A DNA stretch of 64,000 nucleotides from Candidatus Dependentiae bacterium (lineage in GTDB: Bacteria > Babelota > Babeliae > Babelales > Vermiphilaceae): the NCBI GenBank assembly GCA_020431705.1, contig JAGQHQ010000001.1:1-64000 (forward strand), given 5' to 3'. Below are positions 38,134-47,442 of this stretch, one piece after another; position 1 is the first letter of the stretch, and each line of letters begins with the position of its first letter. The notes under the pieces were generated by a model. It did no database searches. It was given only the letters and a program-made list of their open reading frames with translations, and had not been told where the DNA came from. Position numbers and translations under genes: made by a program.

Positions 38134-39225
38134 GTGCCGGAACAAGAAAAAAAAACAAAGCACAAAAGCCACCAGTTTTCAGGAAATATTTATATTTTCC
38201 ATGCCTTTGATGTTGGTGATGATATTAATTTAGAAAAAATTAGATCATCGTCAGTAATTACATCACGCCCGCTCGCATTGCCAAAATATTTTAAAAACTA
38301 TCACATACCATTAAGCATCGATTTGCCAGAGCCAAATGAGAGCATCCACTGTATTGGCGTAAAAATTCATAATTTTGGGGCTATTTCTCTCATTTATAAA
38401 ATTCCTTTTAATAATAGCTTACAAGACATTCATAAAGAACTTGAGGCGCTTGATAATCAATTTCAAGAACAAAGTGTTACCGATTTAGGTTTACTTTTTA
38501 GACGAATAAAAGGATTTATCAGTAAGCCGAAATTTTTTTATACTCGTTCTTCCTATGTTGTGTTGCAAGTAAATCCACAGCCAGAGGTAATCGACCTACC
38601 AACACTCAAAAAACAATATGGCGGTGTAATTGCCTCTACATTAAGATTTGAAACAGAAACCCTTTCTGAATATCAAAAGAACGAAATTTTAGAAGATGCA
38701 ATTGGTTATTTTAGAGGTGATTTGATTGTTATCGATCCCGGTGCAGCATTTGTATATGATCCAGCACACGAAGAAATTTTGGATTTTTTTGAATTTGCAA
38801 ACATTCAGCAATTAGAACTTCATTATTTCGATAGAATACTGGATCAACAACTCAATATGCTCTATGAAGAAAAAGCACGTAAGGTACAACTCAAAGCATA
38901 TCTTCCTTTTATTGGTACATTAACTCGCAGTCCAATTGATGATTTAGGTAAATTAAAAGTGGAAATTTCAGTTATAACTGAACGATTAGAAGGAAGTATT
39001 AAAGTTGTCGGCGAACCTTATTTTTCTGAGCTGTATGAACTATTAGTAGAAAAGCTTGGTCTTGATGATTGGAAAAAAACCGTAAATAATAAATTAAATA
39101 TTATCAAAGAGATTAGTCTTGTCCTACAAAAAAAGATAGACTCTGTACGTGAAGATATGCTTACAGTGTTAATTATTATTTTAATTTTTATAGAGTTACT
39201 TGTTGCACTTGTTACGCATAAGTAA
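38134..39225 (+). CDS. RMD1/YagE-type (DUF155) membrane protein
   Basis: 363 aa with a GTG start (AGGA 8 nt upstream). The C-terminal half matches the DUF155/RMD1 pattern. ILDFFEFANIQQLELHYFDRILD is followed by a long helix, a GEPYFSELYELLVEKLGLDDW segment, and a single C-terminal transmembrane helix (about 342-358) near the end. The N-terminal half contains a predicted strand-rich region. Eukaryotic relatives (yeast Rmd1, human RMND1) act in mitochondrial translation and meiotic division; bacterial function is not known. Residues are written from family memory, so the match should be tested by profile search. Confidence 0.7.
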   Translation: MPEQEKKTKHKSHQFSGNIYIFHAFDVGDDINLEKIRSSSVITSRPLALPKYFKNYHIPLSIDLPEPNESIHCIGVKIHNFGAISLIYKIPFNNSLQDIHKELEALDNQFQEQSVTDLGLLFRRIKGFISKPKFFYTRSSYVVLQVNPQPEVIDLPTLKKQYGGVIASTLRFETETLSEYQKNEILEDAIGYFRGDLIVIDPGAAFVYDPAHEEILDFFEFANIQQLELHYFDRILDQQLNMLYEEKARKVQLKAYLPFIGTLTRSPIDDLGKLKVEISVITERLEGSIKVVGEPYFSELYELLVEKLGLDDWKKTVNNKLNIIKEISLVLQKKIDSVREDMLTVLIIILIFIELLVALVTHK

Positions 39226-39243
39226 CGATAAGCATCACACACA

Positions 39244-39267
39244 TGAGCCGTATTATACTACGGCTCA
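39244..39267. other. 9-bp hairpin between RMD1-like gene and grpE
   Basis: TGAGCCGTA (39244-39252) pairs with TACGGCTCA (39259-39267), loop of 6 nt, in the gap between two convergent genes. No T tract follows on either strand, so it is at best a weak terminator. Confidence 0.4.
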
Positions 39268-39351
39268 AAATAAGATGTTTTATGCGCTCAACAATACACG
39301 TTGTTGCACACCAGAAAAAAAACATATTACTGATGCAATAAAGAGCGCGTA

Positions 39352-39933
39352 TTATTTTGCAACACTTACTTTTGCTGGGCGTAAGACAACATCATCAAAC
39401 ATAAATCCTTTTTGTAGAACCATTACAATATTACCAGATGTATGTTCATCTGATTCAACTTGTGTTAATGCTTCGTGCAATTCCGGATCAAATGTTGTTG
39501 TGTTTTTAATCTCGTACACATTATGTTTTTCTAATAATTTATAAAGCGCAGAGCCAATTAATTCAAATCCTTGCAACCATGCGTCCAAGTTCGAATCTTT
39601 CTTTTTTTTGTGTTCTTGAAGTGCACGATCAAAATCATCTACAATTTCTAACACATCAAGAATGAATTGTTTTTTACCAGCAACAATCCATTCAATTTTT
39701 TCTTTTTCTGTACGTTTTTTAAAGTTTTCAAAATCAGCAGTCACATGTACTAATGTATTTTTTATTTGCTCTAGTTGCACGCAACACGCATCATCATCCA
39801 ATACTTCATTATTAGACTCAACTTCATCATAATTTCGGGCTTTCACTGAACCATCTGCTTTTTCCTGCGGCATATCACAATCGATTTGGATACACTGCTT
39901 TTTTTTATTTTTTGTAACACATTCTTCGGCCAT
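39352..39933 (-). CDS. grpE: nucleotide exchange factor GrpE
   Basis: 193-aa DnaK co-chaperone. The coiled-coil with ADFENFKKRTEKEK, the ILDVLEIVDDFDRAL segment and the C-terminal beta domain with FDPELHEALTQVESDEHTSGNIVMVLQKGF identify it. The first ~50 residues are acidic and variable. AAAGGA precedes the ATG. dnaK and dnaJ are not next to it, and no CIRCE-like repeat is seen upstream. Confidence 0.95.
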   Translation of the reverse strand: MAEECVTKNKKKQCIQIDCDMPQEKADGSVKARNYDEVESNNEVLDDDACCVQLEQIKNTLVHVTADFENFKKRTEKEKIEWIVAGKKQFILDVLEIVDDFDRALQEHKKKKDSNLDAWLQGFELIGSALYKLLEKHNVYEIKNTTTFDPELHEALTQVESDEHTSGNIVMVLQKGFMFDDVVLRPAKVSVAK

Positions 39934-40087
39934 TTTTATGTCCTTTATAACATCATAATCAAAATGTAGTATACTGTAGCATTGGTGAGTTAGTATAGCA
40001 AAAATTTACAGAAAAATCTTTATTTTTACGGGTATTTTTTCTATACCTGTAACAGTCACTCATATAGTAAACAAAAGGACCGTAGCC

Positions 40088-41410
40088 ATGAAAAACTTTG
40101 ATTCAAAATTCTTGCTGGCAGCCTGTTTAACAATTTTTTGTTTGCAAAGCACTATCGCAATTGATGACACTCATTTCTACCGTGCAACCAATTTTTTACC
40201 TATTTACCATGAACCGCACTTTGCCGAAAAAGGCCTAACCTCTTTTGATATTTTTGTATCCCATGGTTCAACACGAAAAGCACGTGCTCACCAAGACGAT
40301 TTAAAAAAAGATAAATGCACCAAAAAAGATTGTTGTGACTTATTACTTTTAAATATCTGTGGTTTACACAACATGCATAAGCTTGGCGAAGGTGTACCCG
40401 ACAAAGATCCTACTAATCCTGCCGATCTAGCACTTATTAATTTAGAAGCACTTCCTGGGCGAGATTGCTTTGGTAAATTACTATTTGGAGGCGAGTTTAA
40501 TATCACAGAAGCATATCTTTTTTTCACACAAAATTTAGCACGTGGTTTATTCATACAAGCACATCTACCTATCAGACATTTAGAAATTAACTGTATTACC
40601 TTTACAGATCAATCACCAACTGATTCTGAATGTCCAAACATCAACACCCCAGAGTGGCAGACATTTTTGAATATATTTGATGATATTTTAACGCGATATA
40701 ATCTTGATATTACAGATTTTAAAGAAACCGCAATTGGTGATACAACACTTTTTCTTGGTTACGCTTATCACTATGAAGACACTGAAATTTTAGATTTTTT
40801 TGATGTTACGCTACGTGTTGGTGTTTTAATAGGAACTGGTAAACAAAAAGATCAAAATAAAGCCTTTAGTATTGACCATGGTTATGGCGGCCATATGGGG
40901 ATACCATTTAATGCTGCAGCTGCACTTGGTGCATACGAATGGCTTACTGTTGGCGCACACGTACACGGAACTGTATTTGCCAAAAAAACAAAAGAAATCC
41001 GCATGAAAACAAGCACTGCACAGAATGGTTTTATTACGCTTGCAAAAGACACTGCAACCATTGATAAAGGTTCTTTGTGGGGGGCACATATGTATCTAAA
41101 AGCTGATCATGTTTTACATGGTTTTTCTGCAACTGTGGGTTATTCATTCTCATATAAAAGAGATGATTTTGTCTGCCCATGCGATTTAGATATATTTGAT
41201 AAGTGCATCGTAAACAGCGACTGCTTGTTTAAAGAGTGGAAAAACCACACATTCCATCTTTTTATTGAATACGACTTTTCTACCAATCGCCATCATATTG
41301 GCCCGCGCATTGGTGGATTTTTCAATTGGCAAGTTGGCGGTACACGCGTATTTAAAACACATACTGGTGGCAGCAACTTTGGTATAGATATGAGTTGGTT
41401 CTTTGATTAA
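40088..41410 (+). CDS. outer-membrane beta-barrel protein, unrelated or distant to the 8.6-19.6 kb family
   Basis: 440 aa, not recognised. Signal peptide about residues 1-24 (ending STIA), then many amphipathic strands with aromatic girdle residues and a final strand ending DMSWFFD with penultimate Phe. Cys clusters occur (KDKCTKKDCCD near 75, CPCDLDIFDKC near 360). The layout and the pattern HLPIRHLEINC resemble the Cys-rich barrels (APIEHARYKL), and a GGHMGIPF stretch may parallel their GNGHH block, so distant kinship is possible. AAAAGGA lies before the ATG. Confidence 0.65.
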   Translation: MKNFDSKFLLAACLTIFCLQSTIAIDDTHFYRATNFLPIYHEPHFAEKGLTSFDIFVSHGSTRKARAHQDDLKKDKCTKKDCCDLLLLNICGLHNMHKLGEGVPDKDPTNPADLALINLEALPGRDCFGKLLFGGEFNITEAYLFFTQNLARGLFIQAHLPIRHLEINCITFTDQSPTDSECPNINTPEWQTFLNIFDDILTRYNLDITDFKETAIGDTTLFLGYAYHYEDTEILDFFDVTLRVGVLIGTGKQKDQNKAFSIDHGYGGHMGIPFNAAAALGAYEWLTVGAHVHGTVFAKKTKEIRMKTSTAQNGFITLAKDTATIDKGSLWGAHMYLKADHVLHGFSATVGYSFSYKRDDFVCPCDLDIFDKCIVNSDCLFKEWKNHTFHLFIEYDFSTNRHHIGPRIGGFFNWQVGGTRVFKTHTGGSNFGIDMSWFFD

Positions 41411-41512
41411 TCTTTTTTGAATGCATTAGATATTTTATTGCAAAACATTTTCCCTTTATTTGATACTGGTACCTAAACATAAGCCACTCTCATAAGACAG
41501 CGGGGAAAATAT

Positions 41513-44314
41513 ATGAAACACAATCACCTTATTTCTATCTTATTATTATTTCTTTGTCTATGTTCATCCAAAAAAATAGTCGGTACTGTTTTAGTCAAAG
41601 GTAACGCATCAAATACAACAGATACTTTTTCAACAGCAGTCACAACAAAAATTTTTGATGTTGTCACCGGCACCTTATACATTGGCCTTTCATCCAGTAT
41701 CAGCCTTGCAGGTTCAAGCGAACAATCTTCTCTTACGCGTGTATTACGTCCCTTTGCAAACAGACGCCCTTCATCTTTAATTGTTGGAAATGAAGGTAGC
41801 GCTATACAATTTTTGGCACTTGCTGCACGAGAAAATGATGAAAACCCACACCTTGCATATGTTACTGATGCTGATTTAGCAACCGTCAATATTATTGCTC
41901 CACATGATGGTAATAGTGGTATAGCAAGCGATACATTACATGACACAGATGAAAACGCATCTGATGGCATTGTTGGTATCACAGCAAACAATAATTTTAT
42001 TTTTGCTGCAGTCAAGCCAAATGGTGGAAACTTTCCTGCAACCAATAGCGGTATTGCACTGATTCAAATACATAAAAACCCGCTATCTTTAGAAATAAAA
42101 GATGCAACAACAGGCCTTGTTGGAAACAAAGCACAGAAACTTGATGTTGATTCGGCACAAATTATGATTGCTAATCCGCCAGTATCTGCAAGCGGCCAAG
42201 AAAACGCTGTTGATATGCACTGGGATGATAAACTACAGCGTTTTTATGTTGGTTTGCGCTTACAAACAGCTAATACTAATGCTGATGATGGTGCAAAAGC
42301 GATTGTTGTTGGAAATGAGACAGATAGCATTTGTACGCTTAATAGCTTTTTACCAGATGGAGCGTTAGTCAATGGAGAAGATGACAAAATTGTTGGCGTG
42401 AAACAAGAAATAAATGCACAACGCACCATCGATATTTTTAAAGTTCGTACGTTACATACAAGCACCGGCCCGAGTTATTTAATTGTTAATGGTGGTGTAT
42501 ATGATGCGGATGGCGAAGCACCAGTTGGCGCTGGCAACAATGTATATGCATTACCACTTGTCGATAAAGGTGATGCGACTCATGTAGACCAAGGCATTTT
42601 AGCAAACAAAAATGCTTTTAATGCAACAACAAAACGCTTTGAAATCGCTGCTGCAGCCAATGCTGATCTAACAAAAAATACCGATGCAGCTGCTCTTGTT
42701 GGGGCTGGACCGCTACCATTTCAAGTTGATAAACATACCTCTGATATAGTTGTTGTTGGCGATGCAGTATATGCTTCTCGTGGTGGAACACTTGATGCAA
42801 ACAATGATCTTGGCGTCTGGTATTCACAGGCATTATTTGATCAAGATGGAAAAATTATTAGATGGACACCATGGTCAAAGCGTGCATTTCCACTGAATGT
42901 TTTTAAGGGTGGAAACTCAGGTGTTTCATTATTTGATGTTGATGCAGTTACTGGTGACATATGGGCTATAGATTCAGAAAGTAATAAAAAAATACACACT
43001 ACTGCCTGGAGTACTGGTGAATATCAGATTGGTTTAGTAGCACAGTTAAATAAAAGACTATCTGATTGTTGCTCAGTATTAGATTTGGATCAATCAACAC
43101 GTGGCTTTACTGGAGACAATAAAACACAGAATCGGTACGCACTTTTTGGCGGTGCTACCCGCACGGTATTTACACGAATTAGCCAGGCAACTACAACCAA
43201 TCCAACATTACAAACACCACAAACAACATTTAATGATTTTTCAGTGCAAGAAAATTATTTGCTTGCATTTTTACCTGCAAATTCTGGATCAGTCAAAGCA
43301 CTTGAATACTCACGGCAAAACAGCGGACAAAATAATAATTATTTTTTTGCTGGAACTGAACAGGGATTATTTGTCTTTACCGATGCCGGTGGCAACGGTT
43401 TTAACGAAGAAAATTTGGGCACACTTAATGCTGCACCATTTACTACGCGTACGTGGCACAAAATTACCACCATCGATGGTTCAGTTATTGATATCAAAAC
43501 ATCTGGTAACAGATTGTATATATTAGTATTTAAATCAACTGCAGCAACACCATTTAAAACTATTTTATACAGCATTCCATTTGCAACTACAACAGCTACT
43601 ATGTTTGCGCTACCACTCCGCATTATTGCAGAAACAAACGTCACACCAATTTTTACCGCAACACCATTTTTCACAAGCATGCAAATAGTTTCTACAAATA
43701 ATGACGGCACTGATGAACAACTTATACTTGGCACTAACTGCGGATTATACAGATCTTCTCGTGCTGGCGGTGTACAAGATGCTACGTCACAAACAGATGC
43801 AGGTTGGGTACAAATTGATCCAGCATTTTATACAAGTATTACTGGTATTGATAATGCATGGGCCGCAACTATTGGTGGTAGTGATGTTACTAGCCGCTCT
43901 ACCGTGTGGCCAGTTAGCTTACGTGATGAACATAATCTAAAAACATTCACACGCAATAGCGTTCATCAATTAAATGGAACAACTGATGCTGGACCATTTA
44001 ATTTTGTCTCTACGTTCTTTAATAGCATTGATACTACAGATAATAATTTTACCACCCTGCCACGTACGTTTAAATTTTGGTCTGATGGTGGTAGACGATT
44101 CTTTATCGTTTATTTGCCAGAAACCTCTAGTAATCAGAATCGATTACTTGTTCTGCCATTTGATACCATACGATGGAATGTATACGATTTGAGTATGCAA
44201 TCGTTATTTGACCCAGTGTTGACTCAAATACAAGTATTTAACTGGGTACAGCATATTGGGATGACCGGTGTTATCTTGGCCGGAACAAATAATGGTATTA
44301 TTGCCTTGGAATAA
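41513..44314 (+). CDS. large exported beta-propeller-like protein
   Basis: 933 aa, not recognised. Signal peptide about residues 1-25 (ending near Lys-Ile-Val-Gly). The rest is strand-rich and repeats blade-like endings: YFFAGTEQGLFVF, LILGTNCGLYRSS and VILAGTNNGIIALE (the very C-terminus), with GTxxGL at roughly blade spacing in the second half. No catalytic motif seen. GGGG lies 7 nt before the ATG. It is 102 bp downstream of the barrel gene at 40088 with no terminator between, so the two may work together as an outer-membrane pair. Confidence 0.6.
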   Translation: MKHNHLISILLLFLCLCSSKKIVGTVLVKGNASNTTDTFSTAVTTKIFDVVTGTLYIGLSSSISLAGSSEQSSLTRVLRPFANRRPSSLIVGNEGSAIQFLALAARENDENPHLAYVTDADLATVNIIAPHDGNSGIASDTLHDTDENASDGIVGITANNNFIFAAVKPNGGNFPATNSGIALIQIHKNPLSLEIKDATTGLVGNKAQKLDVDSAQIMIANPPVSASGQENAVDMHWDDKLQRFYVGLRLQTANTNADDGAKAIVVGNETDSICTLNSFLPDGALVNGEDDKIVGVKQEINAQRTIDIFKVRTLHTSTGPSYLIVNGGVYDADGEAPVGAGNNVYALPLVDKGDATHVDQGILANKNAFNATTKRFEIAAAANADLTKNTDAAALVGAGPLPFQVDKHTSDIVVVGDAVYASRGGTLDANNDLGVWYSQALFDQDGKIIRWTPWSKRAFPLNVFKGGNSGVSLFDVDAVTGDIWAIDSESNKKIHTTAWSTGEYQIGLVAQLNKRLSDCCSVLDLDQSTRGFTGDNKTQNRYALFGGATRTVFTRISQATTTNPTLQTPQTTFNDFSVQENYLLAFLPANSGSVKALEYSRQNSGQNNNYFFAGTEQGLFVFTDAGGNGFNEENLGTLNAAPFTTRTWHKITTIDGSVIDIKTSGNRLYILVFKSTAATPFKTILYSIPFATTTATMFALPLRIIAETNVTPIFTATPFFTSMQIVSTNNDGTDEQLILGTNCGLYRSSRAGGVQDATSQTDAGWVQIDPAFYTSITGIDNAWAATIGGSDVTSRSTVWPVSLRDEHNLKTFTRNSVHQLNGTTDAGPFNFVSTFFNSIDTTDNNFTTLPRTFKFWSDGGRRFFIVYLPETSSNQNRLLVLPFDTIRWNVYDLSMQSLFDPVLTQIQVFNWVQHIGMTGVILAGTNNGIIALE

Positions 44315-44492
44315 AAACATTTCTATGTGTAATAATACCTATTTTCAATTATCACAATACCAGTCTCATACAGCTTAAAGATTCTATATGAAATAATTTA
44401 ATTACACAATTAATTTAAGTTGAAATAAAATTAAAAATGACTATTATTAATAATAGTTACACAATATCAAAAATAAATTGGAGGATATTTAT

Positions 44493-44969
44493 ATGAATAC
44501 ATTTTTAAAAAGAACATTAAACGTTGTTTTATTTACAGGACTTGTAGCAATTTCAGCGCCAATATTCACGAAAGAAACTATTGCGCCCAAACAAAAAACA
44601 ACAATATCTAAAAAAGTGAAGCGAGCTCTTGCTGTATTTGATCGTGCTTTTTTCGAAAATGAGGCAGGACTAGCGTTTACATTCATTCCTTTTCTTGCAA
44701 TAGCAACAGTGCTTGGAGTACATGGAACTATATATTCAATAGAAAAATCTCTCGAATTCCTTTTTTCTACAGGGTTCATTGGAATAGCTAATTCATTTAC
44801 AGGCGCAGCTGTTGGATTAGGACTAGCATGTAGTTGTGCACTATTGACTGGCGTTCTCCTTAAAGCAACTGCTGGATGTATAAAAAGCATACCAGATGCT
44901 TTTCAAGAAGCAGAAAGACACATTCAATTTTTAGAAGATAAAGAAACTAAGAATCTATCACAAAATTAA
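44493..44969 (+). CDS. exported/membrane protein of unknown function A
   Basis: 158 aa from the ATG at 44493, which has GGAGG at 44480-44484. The signal peptide MNTFLKRTLNVVLFTGLVA is almost identical to that of the next gene. The mature part has two hydrophobic Gly/Ala-rich stretches (about 60-78 and 95-122). No family recognised. Bases 44493-44564 match 45019-45090 at 66 of 72 positions by my count, while the mature regions show no clear similarity. Confidence 0.6.
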   Translation: MNTFLKRTLNVVLFTGLVAISAPIFTKETIAPKQKTTISKKVKRALAVFDRAFFENEAGLAFTFIPFLAIATVLGVHGTIYSIEKSLEFLFSTGFIGIANSFTGAAVGLGLACSCALLTGVLLKATAGCIKSIPDAFQEAERHIQFLEDKETKNLSQN

Positions 44970-45018
44970 AATTTAAAAACAAAAAAATTATCATAATTAA
45001 AATACAGTATAGGGGGTT

Positions 45019-45663
45019 ATGAATACATCTTTAAAAAGAACATTAAGCGTTGTTTTATTTACAGGACTTGTAGCGATTTCGGTACCAATATTTGGTAAAC
45101 AAAACGATTCTTTTGGCACAAAAGCTGCTAAGCGATTTTTAACTGGGACAACGTTAACGGCAGCTGGTTTTGCAATCGTAAAAGTATCAATTGATGTGCT
45201 TAAGAACAATTTTGCTACCTCAACAATCACTATAGGTGCTTGTAACTTTGCTCAAATTACAGGTATTCTTTCAGCTTTGTTTGGCCTTGTAACTGTCATA
45301 GATTCTCTTGATGCCTTGGATAATTTTCTTGCAGAAAACCGTTATGGAGAAAAGCAAGTTGAAGCTATTGAAAAAAGAATTGAAAATCTTACAGAAAAAA
45401 TAGAAAAAAAATATAACCAACTAAGCCAGCAAACTCAAAATACAATTGAGGTCTTTGCAAGTCTTTCAGGTGGTTTGGCTGGAACTATGCTTGGTTTGCA
45501 TTTAATCGGAACAGTTACTAAACCAGACAGTTTAGAATCAGTAGATACTACGGCTATGATAGGAGCTCTTGGCTTTTTCACGACAGCAATAAGTATGGGC
45601 TTTGTTGGTTATGCTATAAAAAAGTTCTATAACTGTTTTGCAAAAAATAAAATAGCCACGTAA
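45019..45663 (+). CDS. exported/membrane protein of unknown function B
   Basis: 214 aa. The signal peptide MNTSLKRTLSVVLFTGLVA nearly equals that of the gene before it. The mature part has hydrophobic segments near 40-55, 75-95, 155-170 and 185-202 with a Glu/Lys coiled coil at about 115-140 (EAIEKRIENLTEKIEKK). GGGGG lies only 2 nt before the ATG, an unusually short spacing. A strong terminator follows. Function unknown. Confidence 0.6.
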   Translation: MNTSLKRTLSVVLFTGLVAISVPIFGKQNDSFGTKAAKRFLTGTTLTAAGFAIVKVSIDVLKNNFATSTITIGACNFAQITGILSALFGLVTVIDSLDALDNFLAENRYGEKQVEAIEKRIENLTEKIEKKYNQLSQQTQNTIEVFASLSGGLAGTMLGLHLIGTVTKPDSLESVDTTAMIGALGFFTTAISMGFVGYAIKKFYNCFAKNKIAT

Positions 45664-45672
45664 GCAATTTCA

Positions 45673-45700
45673 AGGGGCTCTAATGAGCCCCTCAATTTTT
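45673..45700. terminator. bidirectional terminator between convergent genes
   Basis: AGGGGCTC (45673-45680) pairs with GAGCCCCT (45685-45692), 4-nt loop, followed by CAATTTTT. It lies between the stop at 45663 on the plus strand and the stop at 45710 on the minus strand. Confidence 0.88.
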
Positions 45701-45709
45701 ATACACTTA

Positions 45710-46135
45710 TTAATAACCCATACACTTTTTTAACGCCTCATTCAAAAATTGCTTAATAGTCTGATTTACACCATCATACTCATTCATTGTTGCTTTAAGC
45801 ACTCGTACCAGATAATCAACATCTTCTAGCAATACAGTATATTTACTCCGTTCTTGTACAAGCAAAGCACAATACTCATTCAAGCGAACTAATCTACCAA
45901 CAATTAAATCTTCGCATGCTTGCTGATCAAGACCACTTCTACCACTATTAAATAGTCGTATATCCTCCCATACAAGCATGATAGTATCCAATACCTGTTT
46001 ATACGCAGTTGAGGGAAACAGGCTATCAAAAAAATCAGCTCCATCTGTTTTTTGTATGGCACTGAGAAAAAAATTTCCAAGCAATACCATCAAAACAGTA
46101 ATGGCACTCAATCGAATCGAATGCTGAAATTTCAT
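45710..46135 (-). CDS. small membrane-anchored helical protein
   Basis: Not recognised. 141 aa from the ATG at 46135, which has a run of seven G at proper spacing. One N-terminal hydrophobic segment (about residues 8-25) is a signal or anchor; the rest is helical with a Leu-rich heptad-like stretch (LLVQERSKYTVLLEDVDYLVRVL). The layout resembles the gene at 47008, but similarity is too weak to claim homology. Confidence 0.55.
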   Translation of the reverse strand: MKFQHSIRLSAITVLMVLLGNFFLSAIQKTDGADFFDSLFPSTAYKQVLDTIMLVWEDIRLFNSGRSGLDQQACEDLIVGRLVRLNEYCALLVQERSKYTVLLEDVDYLVRVLKATMNEYDGVNQTIKQFLNEALKKCMGY

Positions 46136-46268
46136 ATATACGCCCCCCCTAATAGCCACTTGCCTCACTTTAATTATCGAATAAAATATTTCTATTTGTC
46201 AATGCTGTAAACAAATAAAATGCCACCCAAAATAAGAGTGGCTATAAAAATTAAATACTATAGAGCAT

Positions 46269-46925
46269 TTAAAAAGGCAGATCATCTTGAAATGGAGGCT
46301 GATCCTCAAAATCAAAAGAAGTTTCAGATAAAGACATTGACTGATTCTCTTCAACATTTCTAGCAGTAGTAGTTGCAGCTCGTTTTGCGCCACTAACTAC
46401 CGCGCTTGTAGTATCTCCCCCTTGCTTTGAAGGCCTTGCAGCTGCTTGCAATGTTGGCTGAACCTCACGATCTTTAATACGCTTGATTTGCGCCATTAAT
46501 TCACGCTCCATCTCATTTTCTGACTCAGTTTGCTCGTTATTATTATTATCTGCAGTTGCTTTATCTTGCCCTTCAAATTGAGAATCTGATGAACCAGACA
46601 AAAATACAACTCGATCAGCAACTATCGAATGCTTACTGCGATTTTGCCCACTTTGGTCTTCCCATTGATCAAATTTTAAACGTCCCTCCACCAACACTGG
46701 GCGCCCTTTTTCTAAATATTGGCGGCAACTTTCTGCTTGCGCACCCCATACATCAACATCAACAAAGCATACTTCTTGTACCATATCTCCCGTTTGCCTA
46801 TTTCTATATTGACGATTTGATGCCAGCCCTAAACGAACAACTGCTTGGCCTGAAGCTAATTGTTTATAATCTGGATCACGTGTTAGATTACCAATCATTA
46901 CAACGCGATTATATCCTGCTGCCAT
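46269..46925 (-). CDS. ssb: single-stranded DNA-binding protein
   Basis: 218 aa. The OB-fold starts YNRVVMIGNLTRDP and has GLASNRQYRNRQTG and VLVEGRLKFDQWED. A long Gln/Asn/Glu-rich linker follows. The C-terminal acidic tip ends DDLPF, the protein-interaction tail of bacterial SSB. CGGAG precedes the ATG. It acts in replication, repair and recombination. Confidence 0.96.
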   Translation of the reverse strand: MAAGYNRVVMIGNLTRDPDYKQLASGQAVVRLGLASNRQYRNRQTGDMVQEVCFVDVDVWGAQAESCRQYLEKGRPVLVEGRLKFDQWEDQSGQNRSKHSIVADRVVFLSGSSDSQFEGQDKATADNNNNEQTESENEMERELMAQIKRIKDREVQPTLQAAARPSKQGGDTTSAVVSGAKRAATTTARNVEENQSMSLSETSFDFEDQPPFQDDLPF

Positions 46926-47007
46926 AATAATACTCCGTTAAATCAATTAAAAAATGCTATTAAATAAATTCACTGTAACAGAAAAAATTATTTTGCCAAA
47001 CCAACTG

Positions 47008-47436
47008 CTATACTCTTTTTTTATTTTTTTTACTGTTCTGATTGTCGTGTAGTAACACAGCATATTGACCCAACTCGCTATGGAGTTGCATAATAGTTTT
47101 TTGCAGCTCATATACCCGTTCATTTATTTTGTATGTCATATCACAAATTTTTTTATATCTTTTATCCGAGCATTGTGAAAGCTCATGCTGTTTGCCATCA
47201 AATTCTGCAGTAACAACAGTAGTTAAAGTATTTTGCACATTGCCATACTTTTTTAACAATAAACCAATTTCAGAAATAACTGCAGGACATTTTTTTAAAT
47301 AATCGCCTAGCGCTTCTAAACACTGATCTTTATATGGAACAACAACACGTTTTGCCTTTTTAATAATAAAATTATTAGCAGTTAATAAGTACACACTACC
47401 TGTGGCAATAAAATAAAAGATACATTTCTTATACAT
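47008..47436 (-). CDS. small exported or anchored helical protein
   Basis: Not recognised. 142 aa with an N-terminal hydrophobic segment (about residues 5-22) and a helical body with several Cys and Lys; the end is very basic (KKNKKRV). AGGA lies 6 nt before the ATG. It starts 6 bp after the pgsA stop and is probably in one operon with mnmA and pgsA. Confidence 0.55.
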   Translation of the reverse strand: MYKKCIFYFIATGSVYLLTANNFIIKKAKRVVVPYKDQCLEALGDYLKKCPAVISEIGLLLKKYGNVQNTLTTVVTAEFDGKQHELSQCSDKRYKKICDMTYKINERVYELQKTIMQLHSELGQYAVLLHDNQNSKKNKKRV

Positions 47437-47442
47437 ATCGTC

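Noticed and set aside
39934-40087. CIRCE heat-shock operator before grpE
   Set aside because: No TTAGCACTC-N9-GAGTGCTAA-like repeat is found in the gap.
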